A program made the position numbers and the translations under genes. This document shows positions 43,384-53,024 of a stretch of 64,000 bases of DNA, one piece after another. Within the stretch, counting starts at the first letter, position 1. Every line of letters starts with the position of its first letter. Under the pieces are notes generated by a model that saw only the letters and a list, made by a program, of their open reading frames with translations, was not told the origin of the DNA and did no database searches. The stretch is from 34-65-8 sp963529855 (lineage in GTDB: Bacteria; Pseudomonadota; Alphaproteobacteria; Sphingomonadales; Sphingomonadaceae), in contig CAURZK010000001.1 of assembly GCA_963529855.1 (NCBI GenBank), forward strand, positions 310,001 through 374,000. Reading direction: 5' to 3'.

Positions 43384-43541
43384 GCCATCGACGCCTCTGT
43401 ATTACGGGCGCCGCGGCACCGGTCGGAACAGTACTTCACCGCATCCCAGTCCCGCGCCCACTTCTTGCGCCAGTTGAACGGCAGCCCGCACGCGGCGCAA
43501 AGCTTGCTGGGCAAGTCCGCTTTGCGCCGCATCCGGGGCAT
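43380..43541 (-). CDS. DUF2256 zinc-finger-like small protein
   Basis: 53 aa, missed by gene finders with a longer cut-off. Core LPSKLCAACGLPFNWRKKW, then KYCSDRCRG: two Cys pairs (CxxC and CxxxC) fit a zinc ribbon. Basic throughout, so nucleic acid binding is possible. Function unknown. AGGAG nine bases before the ATG at 43541 supports that start. It sits 12 bases after pepA and overlaps holC by 4 bases, so it is inside the pepA-holC operon. Confidence 0.85.
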   Translation of the reverse strand: MPRMRRKADLPSKLCAACGLPFNWRKKWARDWDAVKYCSDRCRGARNTEASMA

Positions 43542-43553
43542 CGACGGTCGCTC

Positions 43554-45011
43554 CTACCCTTCGGCGACGTCGCGCACGAACCGGTCGATCAGGCGCACGC
43601 CGTAACCGGTCGCACCCTTGTCCCAGGTGCGGCCGGGCTTGTCGGCCCAGACCATGCCCGCGATGTCGCAGTGCGCCCACGGCGTGCCGTTCCTGATGAA
43701 CCGCTGCAGGAACTGCGCCGCGGTGATCGAACCGGCAAAGCGTGGCCCGATGTTTTTCATGTCGGCGATCGGGCTGTCGATCAGCTTGTCGTATTCGGGC
43801 GACAGGGGGAAGCGCCACAGCTTCTCCCCGACGGCCTTGCCAGCGGCATCGAGCTGGGCTGCCAGCGCATCGTCGTTGGCGAACAGGCCGCCGTGTTCGT
43901 TGCCGAGGGCAATGATCATCGCGCCAGTCAGCGTGGCGAAGTCCACGATCCGCGCCGGGTCGTACTGTTCCTGCGCCCAGTGCAATACGTCGCACAGCAC
44001 CAGCCGCCCTTCGGCGTCGGTGTTGAGCACCTCGATCGTCTGGCCCGACATCGAGGTGACGATATCGCCCGGGCGCTGCGCCTTGCCGTCGGGCATGTTC
44101 TCGACGAGACCAACCACGCCGATCACGTTGGCCTTGGCCTTGCGCTTTACGAGCGCCAGCATCGCACCGGCAACGGCGCCTGCGCCGCCCATGTCCCACT
44201 TCATGTCTTCCATGCCCGGCCCGGGCTTCAGGCTGATGCCGCCGGTGTCGAACGTCACGCCCTTGCCCACGAACACGGTCGGCTTTTCTTCGCCGCCGCC
44301 GTTCCAGCGAATTGCCAGCACGCGCGAAGGCTGTTCCGAGCCCTGCCCGACCCCCAGCAGCGCGCCCATGCCCAGTTTGTGCATCTGTTCTTCGTCAAGG
44401 ACCGTCAGTTCCGCGCCGGTCCCGCGAAACGCGTCTTCGCAGCGGGCGACGAAGCTGACCGGGAAAATCTTGTTGGCCGGTTCGGCCACCAGGTCGCGGG
44501 TCAGTTCCACGCCCATCGCCACAGCTTCACTGTCGGCCCAGGCATCGCGTGCGTCGGCGCCTGCCCCGATCACTGTCACGACATCGAGCGTCTTCTTCTG
44601 TTCGTCCTTCATGCGCGTGCGATAGGCATCGTGACGCCAACCGCGCAGCCTCAGGCCGAGGAGGACTGCCGCGATTTCCGCTGCAGACAGCCCCGCGGCG
44701 GTTACGTCGAGGGCCAGGTCGGTTTCGCCCGAGGTAAGGTAACGCGCCGTCAATGCTGCGCCCGCCTTTTCCAGCCCGGCCAGCCGGTCTTCTGACGTCG
44801 CATCGCCGGCGCCGACCAGTGCCACGCGCACGACCGATCCGCCGCGCTCGGCGAACCCTTCGAACAGCTGGCCCGGCTTGCCGCTGAAGCGGGCCGCCCG
44901 GGCGCCTTCGGCGAGGACCGGCTCGAGCCCCGACGGCATGGCCGCGCCACTGACGATATAGGCCACCAGGCGGGCTGCGGGGGAAAGTATATCGGAGAAG
45001 GAAACGTGCAT
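43554..45011 (-). CDS. pepA: Leucyl aminopeptidase (M17)
   Basis: 485 aa. Two-metal aminopeptidase releasing N-terminal residues; in some bacteria PepA also binds DNA. Catalytic core: VGKGVTFDTGGISLKP, MKWDMGGAGAV, NTDAEGRLVLCD and ENMPDGKAQRPGD. A variable N-terminal domain (about 1-165) precedes it. MHVSFSD at 45011 is preferred (GGAG upstream). First gene of the pepA-DUF2256-holC operon, divergent from lptD. Confidence 0.96.
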   Translation of the reverse strand: MHVSFSDILSPAARLVAYIVSGAAMPSGLEPVLAEGARAARFSGKPGQLFEGFAERGGSVVRVALVGAGDATSEDRLAGLEKAGAALTARYLTSGETDLALDVTAAGLSAAEIAAVLLGLRLRGWRHDAYRTRMKDEQKKTLDVVTVIGAGADARDAWADSEAVAMGVELTRDLVAEPANKIFPVSFVARCEDAFRGTGAELTVLDEEQMHKLGMGALLGVGQGSEQPSRVLAIRWNGGGEEKPTVFVGKGVTFDTGGISLKPGPGMEDMKWDMGGAGAVAGAMLALVKRKAKANVIGVVGLVENMPDGKAQRPGDIVTSMSGQTIEVLNTDAEGRLVLCDVLHWAQEQYDPARIVDFATLTGAMIIALGNEHGGLFANDDALAAQLDAAGKAVGEKLWRFPLSPEYDKLIDSPIADMKNIGPRFAGSITAAQFLQRFIRNGTPWAHCDIAGMVWADKPGRTWDKGATGYGVRLIDRFVRDVAEG

Positions 45012-45112
45012 GAAAGCTCCGGCAGAACGGGGTAATTGGGAGGAAAACAAGACGCGACGACCCGCGAACTATGTCGATTGCGATTAGGCCGAGGTAGTGC
45101 GATAGGCAAGCC

Positions 45113-47467
45113 ATGCTCCCCGCTTCGCCGACCGCGCCGCAGGCCTTGTTCCGCCGCTTGCTCCTGACAGGCACGGCCATATTCCTCGTTGGCAGCGGTG
45201 CGTTCAGCCCGGCCCTGGCCCAGCCTGTCGCCGCACTGGCGCTCGCCGCCCAGCCGGATGCGCGCGCGCCCACTCCGCCGCCCCCGCGCGAACCGTTTGC
45301 CCCGCCTGAGGAAGAGACCGAAAGCGAGCCGGCGCCGCCCGCGACCACGGCCGATGGCGATCGCAAGATCGATTTCGAAGCCGATGGGCTCGCCTATGAT
45401 TCGGGGACCGAAGTGGTGACCGCGACAGGCAACGTGGTCCTGCGCAGCGCCGATAGGTCGGTCCGGGCCGACGAGGTCGTGTGGAACCGCCAGAGCGGCC
45501 AGATCCTTGCGAGCGGCAATGTCCGCTTCGTCGACGAGGATGGCAACCAGCTTTACACCGAGCGGGTCGAACTGACCGACGAGTTCGAAGCAGGCGCGAT
45601 GGAAGACCTGCTGCTCGCACTGCGCGAAGGCGGGCGCCTGGCGGCGCGGCGCGGCGAGCGCGGGGCAGATGGCACAGTGGTCCTGAGCGAGGCTGCCTAT
45701 ACCGCTTGCGCGGTCGAGGACACCGAAGGCTGCCCGAAGGAGCCAAGCTGGCGCATCACCGCCGACCGGGTGGTCTATGACCCCGACGACAACCGGGTGC
45801 GTTTCAGCGGCGCCTATCTCGAACTGTTCGGCGCACGGCTGTTGCCCCTGCCCGGCCTTGCCGTGCGAACGGATGGCGGCGCGGAATCAGGCTTTCTGGT
45901 GCCCGACCTGCGGTTTTCCGAATCGAACGGGGTCGAGGTGTCCGGCAGTTATTACTGGCGGCTGGCCGAAAACCAGGACCTGACGCTGGGCGCATACCTG
46001 TTCAGTGATGCTCCGCCGATGGCGTCGGCAACCTGGCGGCACCTGACCGGCAAGGGTGCCTACCAGATCACGGCCTATGGCACGCACAGCCGGCGGATCG
46101 GCGATTTGACCGGCGTTCCTTTCGCCGAGAGCGACCCCCGCGGATACCTTTATGCCAATGGCCGATTTCAGCTGGACCCGAACTGGAGCCTGACCGGATC
46201 GATCCGTCTTGCCAGCGATCGCACGTTCCTGCGCCGCTATGACATCAGTCGCGACGACCGGCTCCGTTCCACCATCGCGCTGGAGCGGACGGGCGACGAT
46301 TCGTTCCTGTTCCTGGAAGGCTGGGCAACGCAAACCCTGCGCATCGGTCAGCCGCAGGGGCAGGTCCCGCTCGCCCTTCCCGTGCTCGATTATCGTCATC
46401 GCATTGCCGATGCCTTCGGTCTTGGCGGCACGGTGGAACTGCACGCCAATACCCTGGCGATCCACCGCAACGACGGGCAGGACACCCAGCGCGCCTTTGC
46501 CGGCGCACGGTGGGACTTGAAACGGATAACCGCGCTGGGTCAGGTCTTCACGGCGACGGGGCTGGTGCGGGGCGACGTCTACCACTCCGACGAGAACGGT
46601 CTGACGGCCACCGCCGTTTACCGCGGCAATCCCGGCTGGCAGGGACGCGCAGTCGCGCTCGCCGCGCTCGACATGCAATGGCCGCTGGTCGGCGAAGCGT
46701 TCGGCGGCACGCAGGTGTTCACGCCCCGCGTGCAGCTCGTCGCCACGCCGCCCTTGCGCAACCTCGAAATCCCGAACGAGGATTCGCGCGCGATCGATCT
46801 TGAGGATTCGAACCTGTTCTCCCTCAACCGCTTCTCCGGCTACGACCGGGTCGAGGATGGCGCCCGGGTCACTTACGGGTTCGACTGGGAACTGCAGCGG
46901 CCTGGCTGGCGGATCATGACGACCGTCGGCCAGTCCTACCGGCTCGACCGGGATCCGCTGGTACTGGTTGATGGAACGGGCCTGAGCGACAGGGTATCCG
47001 ACGTCGTCGGCCGCACGGAGGTTCGCTTCCGCGATTTCGTCAAACTGACCCACAGGTTCCGTCTCGACAAGGACAGTTTCGCCGTACGCCGGAACGAATT
47101 CGACGCGACGGTCGGCAATCGGCGCACCTATGCCGAAGTCGGCTATCTGCGCCTCAACCGCGACATCGACGACACGATCGAGGATTTGCAGGACCGCGAG
47201 GAACTGCGCGTGGCCGGCCGCGTCGCCTTTGCCCGGTACTGGTCGGTGTTCGGATCGGGCGTATTCAACCTGACCGACCGGAACGAGGATCCGACGTTTG
47301 CAGCGGACGGTTTCGATCCGATCCGCACCCGGCTGGGCGTCGCCTATCAGGACGACTGCCTCGAACTGGGGCTGACCTGGCGACGCGATTACGTGAACAC
47401 CGGCGATGCCGAGCGCGGCGACACCTTCCAGTTCTATTTCTCGTTGCGCAACCTTGGCTTCCGCTAG
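45113..47467 (+). CDS. lptD: LPS-assembly protein LptD
   Basis: 784 aa outer-membrane barrel that inserts LPS at the cell surface with LptE. Signal sequence at about 1-37 (FLVGSGAFSPALA), Pro-rich linker, OstA/LptA-like jellyroll (DFEADGLAYDSGTEVVTATG, about 82-160), then the barrel ending FYFSLRNLGFR with a C-terminal aromatic/Arg. The four Cys used in E. coli are not obviously all present: C201 and C207 are (ACAVEDTEGCP). First gene of the lptD-surA-pdxA-rsmA operon. Confidence 0.94.
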   Translation: MLPASPTAPQALFRRLLLTGTAIFLVGSGAFSPALAQPVAALALAAQPDARAPTPPPPREPFAPPEEETESEPAPPATTADGDRKIDFEADGLAYDSGTEVVTATGNVVLRSADRSVRADEVVWNRQSGQILASGNVRFVDEDGNQLYTERVELTDEFEAGAMEDLLLALREGGRLAARRGERGADGTVVLSEAAYTACAVEDTEGCPKEPSWRITADRVVYDPDDNRVRFSGAYLELFGARLLPLPGLAVRTDGGAESGFLVPDLRFSESNGVEVSGSYYWRLAENQDLTLGAYLFSDAPPMASATWRHLTGKGAYQITAYGTHSRRIGDLTGVPFAESDPRGYLYANGRFQLDPNWSLTGSIRLASDRTFLRRYDISRDDRLRSTIALERTGDDSFLFLEGWATQTLRIGQPQGQVPLALPVLDYRHRIADAFGLGGTVELHANTLAIHRNDGQDTQRAFAGARWDLKRITALGQVFTATGLVRGDVYHSDENGLTATAVYRGNPGWQGRAVALAALDMQWPLVGEAFGGTQVFTPRVQLVATPPLRNLEIPNEDSRAIDLEDSNLFSLNRFSGYDRVEDGARVTYGFDWELQRPGWRIMTTVGQSYRLDRDPLVLVDGTGLSDRVSDVVGRTEVRFRDFVKLTHRFRLDKDSFAVRRNEFDATVGNRRTYAEVGYLRLNRDIDDTIEDLQDREELRVAGRVAFARYWSVFGSGVFNLTDRNEDPTFAADGFDPIRTRLGVAYQDDCLELGLTWRRDYVNTGDAERGDTFQFYFSLRNLGFR

Positions 47468-47605
47468 CTTATGCGCGTGCGATTGTGGCGGCGCGGCAAA
47501 CGCGCTATCCGGCACGCCACTCAGCTTCGGTTAAGCCGCCCGGGAGCAATCGCCGGGACCATTTTTTCGCGCGTGCAGGCCGCGCGCAACGGACGGACTA
47601 TCAAC

Positions 47606-48946
47606 GTGAAACCCAAGTCTTTCAGCAAGTTTCTCGCCGGTTTGGCCGCATTGGGCGCGGCAACCTCGCCGATCGCACTGCAGGCGCAGAACGCCGCTGC
47701 GAATCCGCTCGGCCTGCCCGATCAGATCACCATGCTGACCCAGAACGATCCCAATTCCCGCAAGCCGACGGCTGTGGTCAACGGGTCGGTCATCACGGGT
47801 ACCGACATCGATCAGCGCGTGGCCCTGGTCACCGCCGCTTCGGAAACGGAAATCCCGGAAGAGGAAATGATCCGCCTGCGGATGCAGGTGCTGCGCAACC
47901 TGATCGACGAAACGCTGCAGATCCAGGAAGCCGCCGCCCAGGAAATCGAGATTTCCGACGCGGAGATCGACGCGCAATATGCCCAGGTCGCATCGCGCAA
48001 TTTCGGGACCGACCTTGCCAGAATGGACGAATATCTTCGTTCGATCGGCTCGAGCCCGGCGGCGCTCAAGCGCCAGATCCGCGGTGAATTCGCATGGCGC
48101 CGCCTGCTGGGTCGCAACGTGGCGCCTTTCGTCAACGTGTCCGAGGAAGAAGTGCGCGAAGTGCTCAAGCGGCTCGAGGAATCGCGCGGCACCGACGAAT
48201 ATCGGGTCGGCGAAATCTTCCTGTCGGCCACGCCCGAAAACCGCGAAGCGGTGGGCCAGAACGCGATGCGCATTGTCGAGCAGCTTCGCACCGGTGGCAG
48301 CTTCGTAGCCTATGCCCGCCAGTTTTCCGAAGCGACCACCGCTGCTGTCGGTGGCGACCTCGGCTGGATCCAGCTGCCCCAGTTGCAGTCGCCGCAGCTC
48401 GAAGCGATCGTCAAGGAAATGCAGCCCGGCCAGCTGGTCGGTCCGGTTGAAATTCCCGGCGGTTACTGGATCGTGTACCTGATCGAGAAACGTCAGGTGC
48501 TGATGGCCGACCCGCGCGATGCGGTGCTCAGCCTCAAGCAGGTCGCCATAACCTTCCCCGCCGGCATGACCGAAGCGCAAGCAACGCCGAAGGTCGATGC
48601 CTTCAACCGTGCGGTCCAGTCGATCCGCGGCTGCGGCGACGTGGAACGTGCGGCCGGCACGGTCGGCGCGGACGTGGTCACCAACGACGAGATCCGCGTC
48701 GCGCAACTGCCCCCGCAGTTGCAGAGCACGATGCTGGAACTGCAGATCGGGCAGGCAACGCCGATCTTCGGCTCGCTGGAAGACGGCGTGCGTGCGCTGG
48801 TACTGTGCGGCCGCGACGATCCGCAAGTCGCTGGCGGCCCGGACTTCGAAACGATGCTCGACCAGATGGAGCAGGAACGCATCAACAAGCGTGCCCAGCG
48901 CTATCTGCGCGATCTGCGCAACGACGCCTTCATCGAATATAATTGA
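47606..48946 (+). CDS. surA: SurA-like periplasmic chaperone/peptidyl-prolyl isomerase
   Basis: 446 aa from GTG at 47606, chosen because it gives a clean signal peptide (VKPKSFSKFLAGLAALGAAT...ALQAQ); the ATG at 47471 would place basic sequence before it. N-terminal chaperone domain (VNGSVITGTDIDQRVAL onward) and one parvulin domain at about 195-295 (EYRVGEIFLSA, GGDLGWIQL, GGYWIVYLIEKR). It escorts outer-membrane proteins such as LptD, encoded just upstream. Confidence 0.93.
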   Translation: MKPKSFSKFLAGLAALGAATSPIALQAQNAAANPLGLPDQITMLTQNDPNSRKPTAVVNGSVITGTDIDQRVALVTAASETEIPEEEMIRLRMQVLRNLIDETLQIQEAAAQEIEISDAEIDAQYAQVASRNFGTDLARMDEYLRSIGSSPAALKRQIRGEFAWRRLLGRNVAPFVNVSEEEVREVLKRLEESRGTDEYRVGEIFLSATPENREAVGQNAMRIVEQLRTGGSFVAYARQFSEATTAAVGGDLGWIQLPQLQSPQLEAIVKEMQPGQLVGPVEIPGGYWIVYLIEKRQVLMADPRDAVLSLKQVAITFPAGMTEAQATPKVDAFNRAVQSIRGCGDVERAAGTVGADVVTNDEIRVAQLPPQLQSTMLELQIGQATPIFGSLEDGVRALVLCGRDDPQVAGGPDFETMLDQMEQERINKRAQRYLRDLRNDAFIEYN

Positions 48947-49947
48947 TCACGGTGCCGCTCGCACTGTCGCTCGGTGACCCGGCCGGGGTCGGGCCCGAGC
49001 TGATTGCCGCCGCGTGGGCGCGGCGGGAAAGCGAAGGGCTGGCACCATGGTTCGCAGTTGGCGGGATAGGCTGCCTTGCGGACGCGGCGCGCAGCCGCGG
49101 CATCGCGCTGAACCTCACCGCGATCGCGCATCCCGGTGAAGTCGCGACTGTTCCGGGCGGCAGCCTGCCGGTGCTCGACGTCGGGGATTGCGGTTATTCA
49201 CCCGGCCAACCCGACAGCCACGGCGCGGCGTTGGCACTGCGCTCTCTGGAAATGGCCGCCGATCTCGTCCGCTCGGGAGACGCCGCAGCACTGGTGACTG
49301 CGCCGGTAGCGAAATCTGCGCTGGTCGGCGTTGGATTTGCCCATCCGGGCCAGACCGAATTTCTCGCCGCGCGATGCGGGCTGCCTGCCGAAGCAGCAGT
49401 GATGATGCTGGCCGGCCCGAGCGTGCGCACCGTGCCTTTGACGATCCACTGCGCGCTGGCTGACGTTCCGCAGCTGCTGACCGAGGAATTGATTGTCGCG
49501 CGCGGCCGGATCACGGCTGAAGCGCTGGCGCGGGATTTTGGGCTCGCTGCGCCGCGCCTCGCCGTCTGCGGACTGAACCCCCACGCTGGTGAAAACGGTG
49601 CTTTCGGTGACGAGGAAGCGCGGATCATCGCGCCCGCGATCAGCCGGTTGCGAGCCGAGGGTATCGATGCGACCGGCCCTCACCCCGCCGATGCCCTGTT
49701 CGCACCCCACAAGCGCGGCAGTTTCGACGCGGCGCTGTGCATGTATCACGATCAGGCCCTGATCCCGGTCAAGGCGCTCGACTTCGACCAGGGGGTGAAC
49801 GTTACGCTGGGTTTGCCCATCGTTCGCACCAGCCCGGATCATGGCACGGCGTTCGATATCGCGGGCAAGGGCATCGCTGACCCCGGCGCTATGATTGCAG
49901 CGATCCGGATGGCGGGCGAAATGGCTGCACGGCGGACCGGAGCCTGA
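48943..49947 (+). CDS. pdxA: 4-hydroxythreonine-4-phosphate dehydrogenase (PdxA)
   Basis: 334 aa. NAD-dependent step of vitamin B6 synthesis with metal-bound substrate. Signature LSLGDPAGVGPELI, TAPVAKSAL, HPGQTEFLA, CGLNPHAGENGAFGDEE and YHDQALIPVKALDFDQGVN. Start TTG at 48943 forms TTGA with the surA stop, so it is translated by coupling. Product pathway is independent of its operon mates, but the order is conserved in proteobacteria. Confidence 0.95.
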   Translation: MITVPLALSLGDPAGVGPELIAAAWARRESEGLAPWFAVGGIGCLADAARSRGIALNLTAIAHPGEVATVPGGSLPVLDVGDCGYSPGQPDSHGAALALRSLEMAADLVRSGDAAALVTAPVAKSALVGVGFAHPGQTEFLAARCGLPAEAAVMMLAGPSVRTVPLTIHCALADVPQLLTEELIVARGRITAEALARDFGLAAPRLAVCGLNPHAGENGAFGDEEARIIAPAISRLRAEGIDATGPHPADALFAPHKRGSFDAALCMYHDQALIPVKALDFDQGVNVTLGLPIVRTSPDHGTAFDIAGKGIADPGAMIAAIRMAGEMAARRTGA

Positions 49948-49949
49948 GC

Positions 49950-50780
49950 ATGGACAAGGCCAGCGTTGCTCTGCCGCCTTTGCGCGAGGTCATCGCCCGG
50001 CACGGTCTTTCCGCGTCCAAGGCGCTTGGGCAGAACTTCCTGTTCGACGAACAGCTGCTGGCACGGATCGCCGCCCTGCCGGGCGATCTTGCCGGTAATG
50101 CCGTGCTCGAAGTCGGGCCGGGACCGGGCGGACTGACGCGCGCCCTGCTACGCGCCGGTGCCAGGGTGACCGCAATCGAAATGGACAAGCGGTGCCTCCC
50201 TGCACTTGCCGAACTGGGCGAAGCGTTTCCGGGCCAGCTCCGCGTTATCGAGGGCGACGCGCTCAAGCTCGATCACGATGCCTTGATGGGCGAACCCTAT
50301 GCGGTGCTTTCCAACCTGCCCTACAATGTGGGCACTGCGCTGTTCGTGCGCTGGCTGGGGGGGGAGGCATGGCCGCCGCAATGGACCAGCCTGACCCTGA
50401 TGTTCCAGCAGGAGGTTGCCCAGCGGATCGTCGCGCAGGCGGGAGGCTCCGCCTACGGCCGGCTCGCGGTGCTGGCGCAGTGGCGGGCGGAGGCGCGGCT
50501 GGCGATGAAGGTCCATCGCAGCGCTTTCACTCCGCCGCCCAAGGTGATGAGCGCAATTGTCCACGTCGTGCCAGCCGCAATGCCTGAAGGCGTTTCTGCG
50601 CGCGTCCTCGAAAGATTGACCGAAGCCGCATTTGGCCAGCGCCGCAAGATGCTGCGCCAGAGCCTCAAGGGCGTTCCCGGCGCACTCGGGGCGCTGGATG
50701 CGCTGGCAATCGATCCGCAGCGGCGGGCCGAGACGCTGGAGGTATCCGAGTTCGTCGCTCTCGCCCGCGCGCTGTCCTAG
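49950..50780 (+). CDS. rsmA: 16S rRNA dimethyladenosine transferase (RsmA/KsgA)
   Basis: 276 aa. Dimethylates two adjacent adenines in helix 45 of 16S rRNA during 30S maturation. SAM site VLEVGPGPGGLTRALL (about 51-66), acidic AIEMDK, and the NLPYNVGT catalytic motif (about 117). ATG two bases after the pdxA stop. The TAG stop lies in a CTAG shared with the opposing malate synthase gene. Confidence 0.97.
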   Translation: MDKASVALPPLREVIARHGLSASKALGQNFLFDEQLLARIAALPGDLAGNAVLEVGPGPGGLTRALLRAGARVTAIEMDKRCLPALAELGEAFPGQLRVIEGDALKLDHDALMGEPYAVLSNLPYNVGTALFVRWLGGEAWPPQWTSLTLMFQQEVAQRIVAQAGGSAYGRLAVLAQWRAEARLAMKVHRSAFTPPPKVMSAIVHVVPAAMPEGVSARVLERLTEAAFGQRRKMLRQSLKGVPGALGALDALAIDPQRRAETLEVSEFVALARALS

Positions 50781-52879
50781 CTTGCCTTCGCCACCTGTCG
50801 CCACTGGTGCAGCAGAGGCTCGGTATACCCGCTCGGCTGTGACGCGCCCTTGAAGATCAAATCGCAAGCTGCGGAGAAGGCTGGCCCGCTCTCGTTGCCG
50901 ATCAAGGGGCGATAAGCGGGATCGCCAGCATTCTGCGCATCCACCTTGGCCGCCATCCGGCGCAGCGAATCCATGACCTGCTGTTCGGTGCAGACGCCAT
51001 GAAACAGCCAGTTGGCCAGATGCTGGCTGGAAATGCGCAAGGTCGCGCGGTCTTCCATGAGGCCGACGTCATGGATGTCGGGCACCTTCGAACAGCCTAC
51101 CCCTGCATCGATCCAGCGCACGACATAACCGAGCAGCCCCTGGCAATTGTTGTCCAGTTCCTCGCGCACCTCGGCCTCTGACCAGTTCGCGCCCGATGCC
51201 AGGGGAATGGCAAGCAAGGCGTCGAGACCCGGCGCCTCGCCCAGCCCGCGCTGAACGGAGAACACGTCGATCTGATGATAGTGCATGGCATGGAGGGTCG
51301 CCGCGGTCGGGCTCGGCACCCACGCCGTGTTGGCGCCAGCGGCCAGGTGACCGACCTTCTGCTCCATCATGTCGCGCATCATGTCGGGCGCGGCCCACAT
51401 GCCCTTGCCGATCTGTGCCTTGCCGGAAAGACCGCAGGCAAGGCCAATTGCGACATTGCGTTTCTCGTAGGCATCGAGCCACGTGCTGGCCTTCATCGCC
51501 GCCTTGCGGATCATCGGCCCGGCCTGCATCGAGGTGTGAATCTCGTCGCCCGTCCGGTCGAGGAACCCGGTATTGATGAACACGATCCGGTCTTTCACAG
51601 CGTGGATGCACGCGGCGAGATTGGCGCTGGTGCGCCGCTCCTCGTCCATCACCCCGACCTTGATCGTATGGCGCGGCAGTTCGAGCAGATCCTCAACTGC
51701 ATCGAACAAGTCATTGGTGAACGCACATTCTTCCGGGCCGTGCATCTTGGGTTTGACGATATAGATCGATCCCGTTCGCGAATTGCCGAAACGCGAATGA
51801 CCGTTCACGTCGAGCGCCCCGATCGCACTGGTGAAGACTGCATCCATAATGCCTTCGGGAACTTCGCCGCCGTCGGCCATTCGGATCGCCGGGTTGGTCA
51901 TCAGGTGGCCGACATTGCGCACGAACAGCAGGCTGCGGCCCGGCAGAGCGTTCGCGCTGCCTTCGGGGTCGGTATATTGCACGTCCTGCGCAAGCCGACG
52001 CGTGATCTGCGCGCCGCCCTTGGCGAAGCTGTCTTCCAGATCGCCGCGGATCAGCCCGAGCCAGTTGGTATAGGCGAGCGTCTTGTCAGCGCCATCGACC
52101 GCCGCGACCGAATCCTCGCAATCGCAGATTGTCGTCAGCGCCGCTTCGAGCACCACGTCGCTGACGCCCGACGGGTCCTGCACGCCGATCGGATGGTCCG
52201 GCTCGAACCGCACCTCGATGTGCAGGCCGTTATGGCGGAACAGGCGGCCATGATCAGTCTTGCCGACATACTGCGTTGGATCGGCCAGCTCGATGCCGCC
52301 GGATGGATCGCCTAGATCCGCCCATGCCTGGCCATTCGCCAGCGGTACGGCCTCGTCGAGAAACGCCTTTGCCCGCGCGATGACTGCAGCGCCGCGATCC
52401 TCGTCGTAGCCGCCCGGTCGCGCTGGCGGCGCGTCGAGCGCATCGGTGCCGTACAGCGCATCGTAAAGGCTGCCCCAGCGCGCGTTCGCGGCATTGAGCA
52501 GGAACCGGGCGTTGAGGATCGGCACCACCAGCTGCGGCCCCGCCATCGTCGCGATTTCGGGGTCGACGTTACTGGTCCCGATGGTGAATGCGGCAGGCTC
52601 CGGCACCAGATAGCCGATGCTCTCCAGAAACGCCCGATATGCCGCAGCATCATGTGGCTGGCCACGCCGTTCCCGGTGCCAGTCGTCGATCTGCCATTGC
52701 AGCGTATCGCGCTTTTCGAGCAAAGCGCGATTTCTCGGCGCGAAGCCGGCGAGCAGATCGGAAAACCCCTGCCAGAACGCAGATGCGTCCAGCCCCAGCA
52801 CGGGCAGGACCTGTGTTTCGATAAGACCAGCCAGCCCGGGATAAACCTCAAGGTCTGCACGCATCACATAATCTGTCAT
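50777..52879 (-). CDS. glcB: Malate synthase G
   Basis: 700 aa. Condenses glyoxylate with acetyl-CoA to malate (glyoxylate shunt, glycolate use). Family features: TICDCEDSVAAVDGADK, GRSLLFVRNVGHLMTNPAI, IYIVKPKMHGPEECAF and MDEERRTSANL, the TIM-barrel active site with its Mg-binding Glu/Asp. About the normal length for the G form. Start MTDYVMRADLEVYPGL at 52879. Isocitrate lyase is not in this window. Confidence 0.97.
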   Translation of the reverse strand: MTDYVMRADLEVYPGLAGLIETQVLPVLGLDASAFWQGFSDLLAGFAPRNRALLEKRDTLQWQIDDWHRERRGQPHDAAAYRAFLESIGYLVPEPAAFTIGTSNVDPEIATMAGPQLVVPILNARFLLNAANARWGSLYDALYGTDALDAPPARPGGYDEDRGAAVIARAKAFLDEAVPLANGQAWADLGDPSGGIELADPTQYVGKTDHGRLFRHNGLHIEVRFEPDHPIGVQDPSGVSDVVLEAALTTICDCEDSVAAVDGADKTLAYTNWLGLIRGDLEDSFAKGGAQITRRLAQDVQYTDPEGSANALPGRSLLFVRNVGHLMTNPAIRMADGGEVPEGIMDAVFTSAIGALDVNGHSRFGNSRTGSIYIVKPKMHGPEECAFTNDLFDAVEDLLELPRHTIKVGVMDEERRTSANLAACIHAVKDRIVFINTGFLDRTGDEIHTSMQAGPMIRKAAMKASTWLDAYEKRNVAIGLACGLSGKAQIGKGMWAAPDMMRDMMEQKVGHLAAGANTAWVPSPTAATLHAMHYHQIDVFSVQRGLGEAPGLDALLAIPLASGANWSEAEVREELDNNCQGLLGYVVRWIDAGVGCSKVPDIHDVGLMEDRATLRISSQHLANWLFHGVCTEQQVMDSLRRMAAKVDAQNAGDPAYRPLIGNESGPAFSAACDLIFKGASQPSGYTEPLLHQWRQVAKAS

Positions 52880-53024
52880 TGGCCCTCGCACTGCTCAAGT
52901 CCGCACGATAGCGGACGAATTGATGCCAGCAAATCCGGGGAGGACACGTGGCCTATGGCTGCACCCCGGCACGATTGCAACGCCCTTGGACAGCGCGGCG
53001 GAGCCGGGCTAGAGGCCGTTTCCG

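Noticed and set aside
45887..47515. 542-codon open frame antisense to lptD
   Set aside because: Shadow; lptD is convincing and the antisense protein has no motif.
50148..50867. Open frame antisense to rsmA
   Set aside because: Falls on a confirmed rRNA methyltransferase gene; no independent support.
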